From JAFDVL01 sp964631865 (lineage in GTDB: Bacteria > Acidobacteriota > Blastocatellia > RBC074): 64,000 nucleotides of DNA. Location of the stretch: assembly GCA_964631865.1 (NCBI GenBank), contig CAZWAK010000011.1:14752-78751 (forward strand), read 5' to 3'. The translations under genes and the position numbers were made by a program. Every line of letters starts with the position of its first letter. The first letter of the stretch is position 1. The notes beneath the pieces were generated by a model. That model was not told the DNA's origin. It was given only the letters and a program-made list of their open reading frames with translations, and searched no databases. Positions 62,707 through 64,000 of the stretch are shown piece after piece.

Positions 62707-63060
62707 ATGTCATACGTTAAATCACAACAGCTTGACCGGGAATTGAAAAAAGGGAGCGCCGAACTGCTGATTCTGTCGTTGTTGGAAGCCCGCGCGCGGC
62801 ACGGCTACGAACTGCGCAAGTTGATCGAGACGCGCTCGGAGGGCGTGTTGAAGTTCAATGCGGCGTCGCTTTATCCGTTGCTCTATCGCCTGGAAAAGCG
62901 CGGCTGGATTGAAGGCAAATGGGTCGAGAAAGCGGGTGAGCGGCGACGACGCTTTTACAAATTGACGCGCGAGGGCAAGAAGGTTTTAGCGGCACAACGC
63001 ACGATCTGGCAATCGTTCGTCGCGGCCATCAATCGCGTGACCGAGGCCGAACATGCCTGA
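62707..63060 (+). CDS. PadR family regulator paired with truncated ADOP permease
   Basis: A 117-residue PadR (SAELLILSLLEARARHGYEL, SLYPLLYRLEKRGWIEG), closely similar over its whole length to the PadR at 43476. The ATG at 62707 is preferred to a GTG at 62701 that overlaps the -10 box. It overlaps the permease gene by 8 bases, the same spacing as in the other pair. Confidence 0.95.
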   Translation: MSYVKSQQLDRELKKGSAELLILSLLEARARHGYELRKLIETRSEGVLKFNAASLYPLLYRLEKRGWIEGKWVEKAGERRRRFYKLTREGKKVLAAQRTIWQSFVAAINRVTEAEHA

Positions 63061-63952
63061 TTGGAAAGCGGAAATCCGCCAGCGGCTGACTGCGTCGCAA
63101 CTGTCGCCCGCGCGCGCGGCCGCCATCATTGAGGAACTCGCGCAAGACCTCGATAATTGTTATGCCGATTGGCTCGCACCTGGTGTCACGCCAGCGGAAG
63201 CCTGGCAACAAACGCTCGCCGAATTGGACGGCAGCGAATGGCTGCGGGGCGAATTGCAGCGCGTCGAACCGTACACCGAACCGATTCCACTCGGCACAAA
63301 TCGAAGGAGCAATCTCATAGCAGACCTGTGGCAAGACCTGTGTTATGGCGTGCGCATGTTGCGCAAACAACCGGGCTTCACGCTCATTGCCGTACTCACC
63401 CTCGCGCTCGGCATCGGGGCGAACACCGCGATTTTCAGCGTCGTCTACGGTGTGTTGTTGCATCCGTTGCCGTGTCGAGATGCGGAACAATTGGTCGTCT
63501 CCAACATCTCGCCGCCGGATTTCCGCGACCTCAACGCGAGTACGCAATCCTTCGATCAGATGGCGCTCTGGGGATCGAATCTGTATGGCGTCAACGTCAA
63601 GAACGAGACGAAGCAAACGTTGGGCGCAGTCGTTTCGCCGGAATTCTTTCCGCTGCTCGGCATCAATCCGGCATTGGGAGGCTATTGGCAGGCGGCAGAA
63701 GACACCGAGCGGCTTGCGGTCATCAGCTACGATTTGTGGCTAACACGATTCGGCGCACAAGCGAATGTCATCGGGCAATCGGTGCGTTTGAGCGGTACGC
63801 CGCACACAATCATCGGCGTGATGCCGCCAGAGTTTCAGTATCCGTCGAGCGAATTCAAATTGTGGGTGACGTTGGGTTCGGCAATGGCGGTCGTGCCGCA
63901 ACAAACCGAAAACCGGCAGGCGCGTTTTTTTCGCGCCATCGCGTGCTTATAG
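63053..63952 (+). pseudogene. ADOP-type ABC permease, truncated
   Basis: The N-terminus is a good ADOP (MPDWKAEIRQRLTASQLSPA; ALGIGANTAIFSVVYGVLLH; periplasmic start with VSPEFFPLLGINPALGGYW). At about residue 294, after RQARFFRAIA, the sequence departs from the expected ARLKPG-type continuation and stops at CL. The complete protein would be about 800-900 residues. The following bases (63953-64000) do not resume the gene in any frame I can read; GCGCCCGCATCTTGCGGGC there forms a small hairpin, so an inserted repeat is likely. The window ends too soon to be certain. Confidence 0.75.
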
Positions 63953-64000
63953 CGATTTTCAGATGGGTGCGCCCGCATCTTGCGGGCATTGTATTGGCGA

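Overview
The window looks like a chromosomal segment of an Acidobacteriota bacterium, probably a Blastocatellia-type soil lineage. I base this on ADOP-type ABC permeases paired with PadR regulators, a cytochrome peroxidase carrying the acidobacterial C-terminal domain TIGR03437, DUF1080 and secreted Gfo/Idh/MocA-type proteins, and dense short intergenic inverted repeats. I found no rRNA, tRNA, CRISPR array or transposase gene. The lineage is inferred from gene content only.

Layout. 0-8 kb (+): the end of a Gfo/Idh/MocA oxidoreductase, then a run of close-packed genes: a VapBC-like toxin-antitoxin pair with a truncated extra antitoxin start, mutL, a Uma2 protein, a hypothetical gene, DUF2164, SixA, PlsC and a CPBP protease. 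8-21 kb (-): DUF4177, accD, a threonine dehydratase-like enzyme, and a nine-gene Wzx/Wzy-type exopolysaccharide locus (chain-length protein, degenerate CpsD-like ATPase, export protein, initiating glycosylphosphotransferase, flippase, three glycosyltransferases, polymerase). A nested inverted-repeat (MITE-like) element lies in its promoter region. 21.8-28.6 kb: a secreted subtilase with a hexapeptide repeat tail, a DUF2490/DASS transporter/glycerate kinase operon, and an unrecognised secreted repeat protein.

29.1-35.2 kb (-) holds the most interesting unit: an ECF-type sigma factor, a small zinc-finger anti-sigma-like protein, a 959-residue TPR-CHAT caspase-like protease, and a secreted subtilisin-like protease with a tandem octapeptide between prodomain and catalytic domain. 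I propose this as a sigma-controlled two-protease module in which CHAT may act on the subtilase or on another partner. 35.3-42.7 kb: a second threonine dehydratase-like enzyme, a STAS protein, DUF1080, an RhlE helicase with an RRM RNA-binding protein, and a tandem glycine riboswitch in front of gcvP.

42.7-64 kb: two PadR/ADOP pairs, each with a broken permease; a third PadR with a membrane protein ending in a lysozyme-like domain; a MauG-TIGR03437 fusion; a STAND/TPR ATPase; an intact ADOP permease; gamma-glutamyltransferase; a mycothiol-dependent-isomerase-like protein; a class II aldolase; a hypothetical secreted protein; a PfkB kinase; uvrC; and a TPR protein. At least six families of intergenic inverted repeats are scattered through the window and account for several spurious short reading frames.
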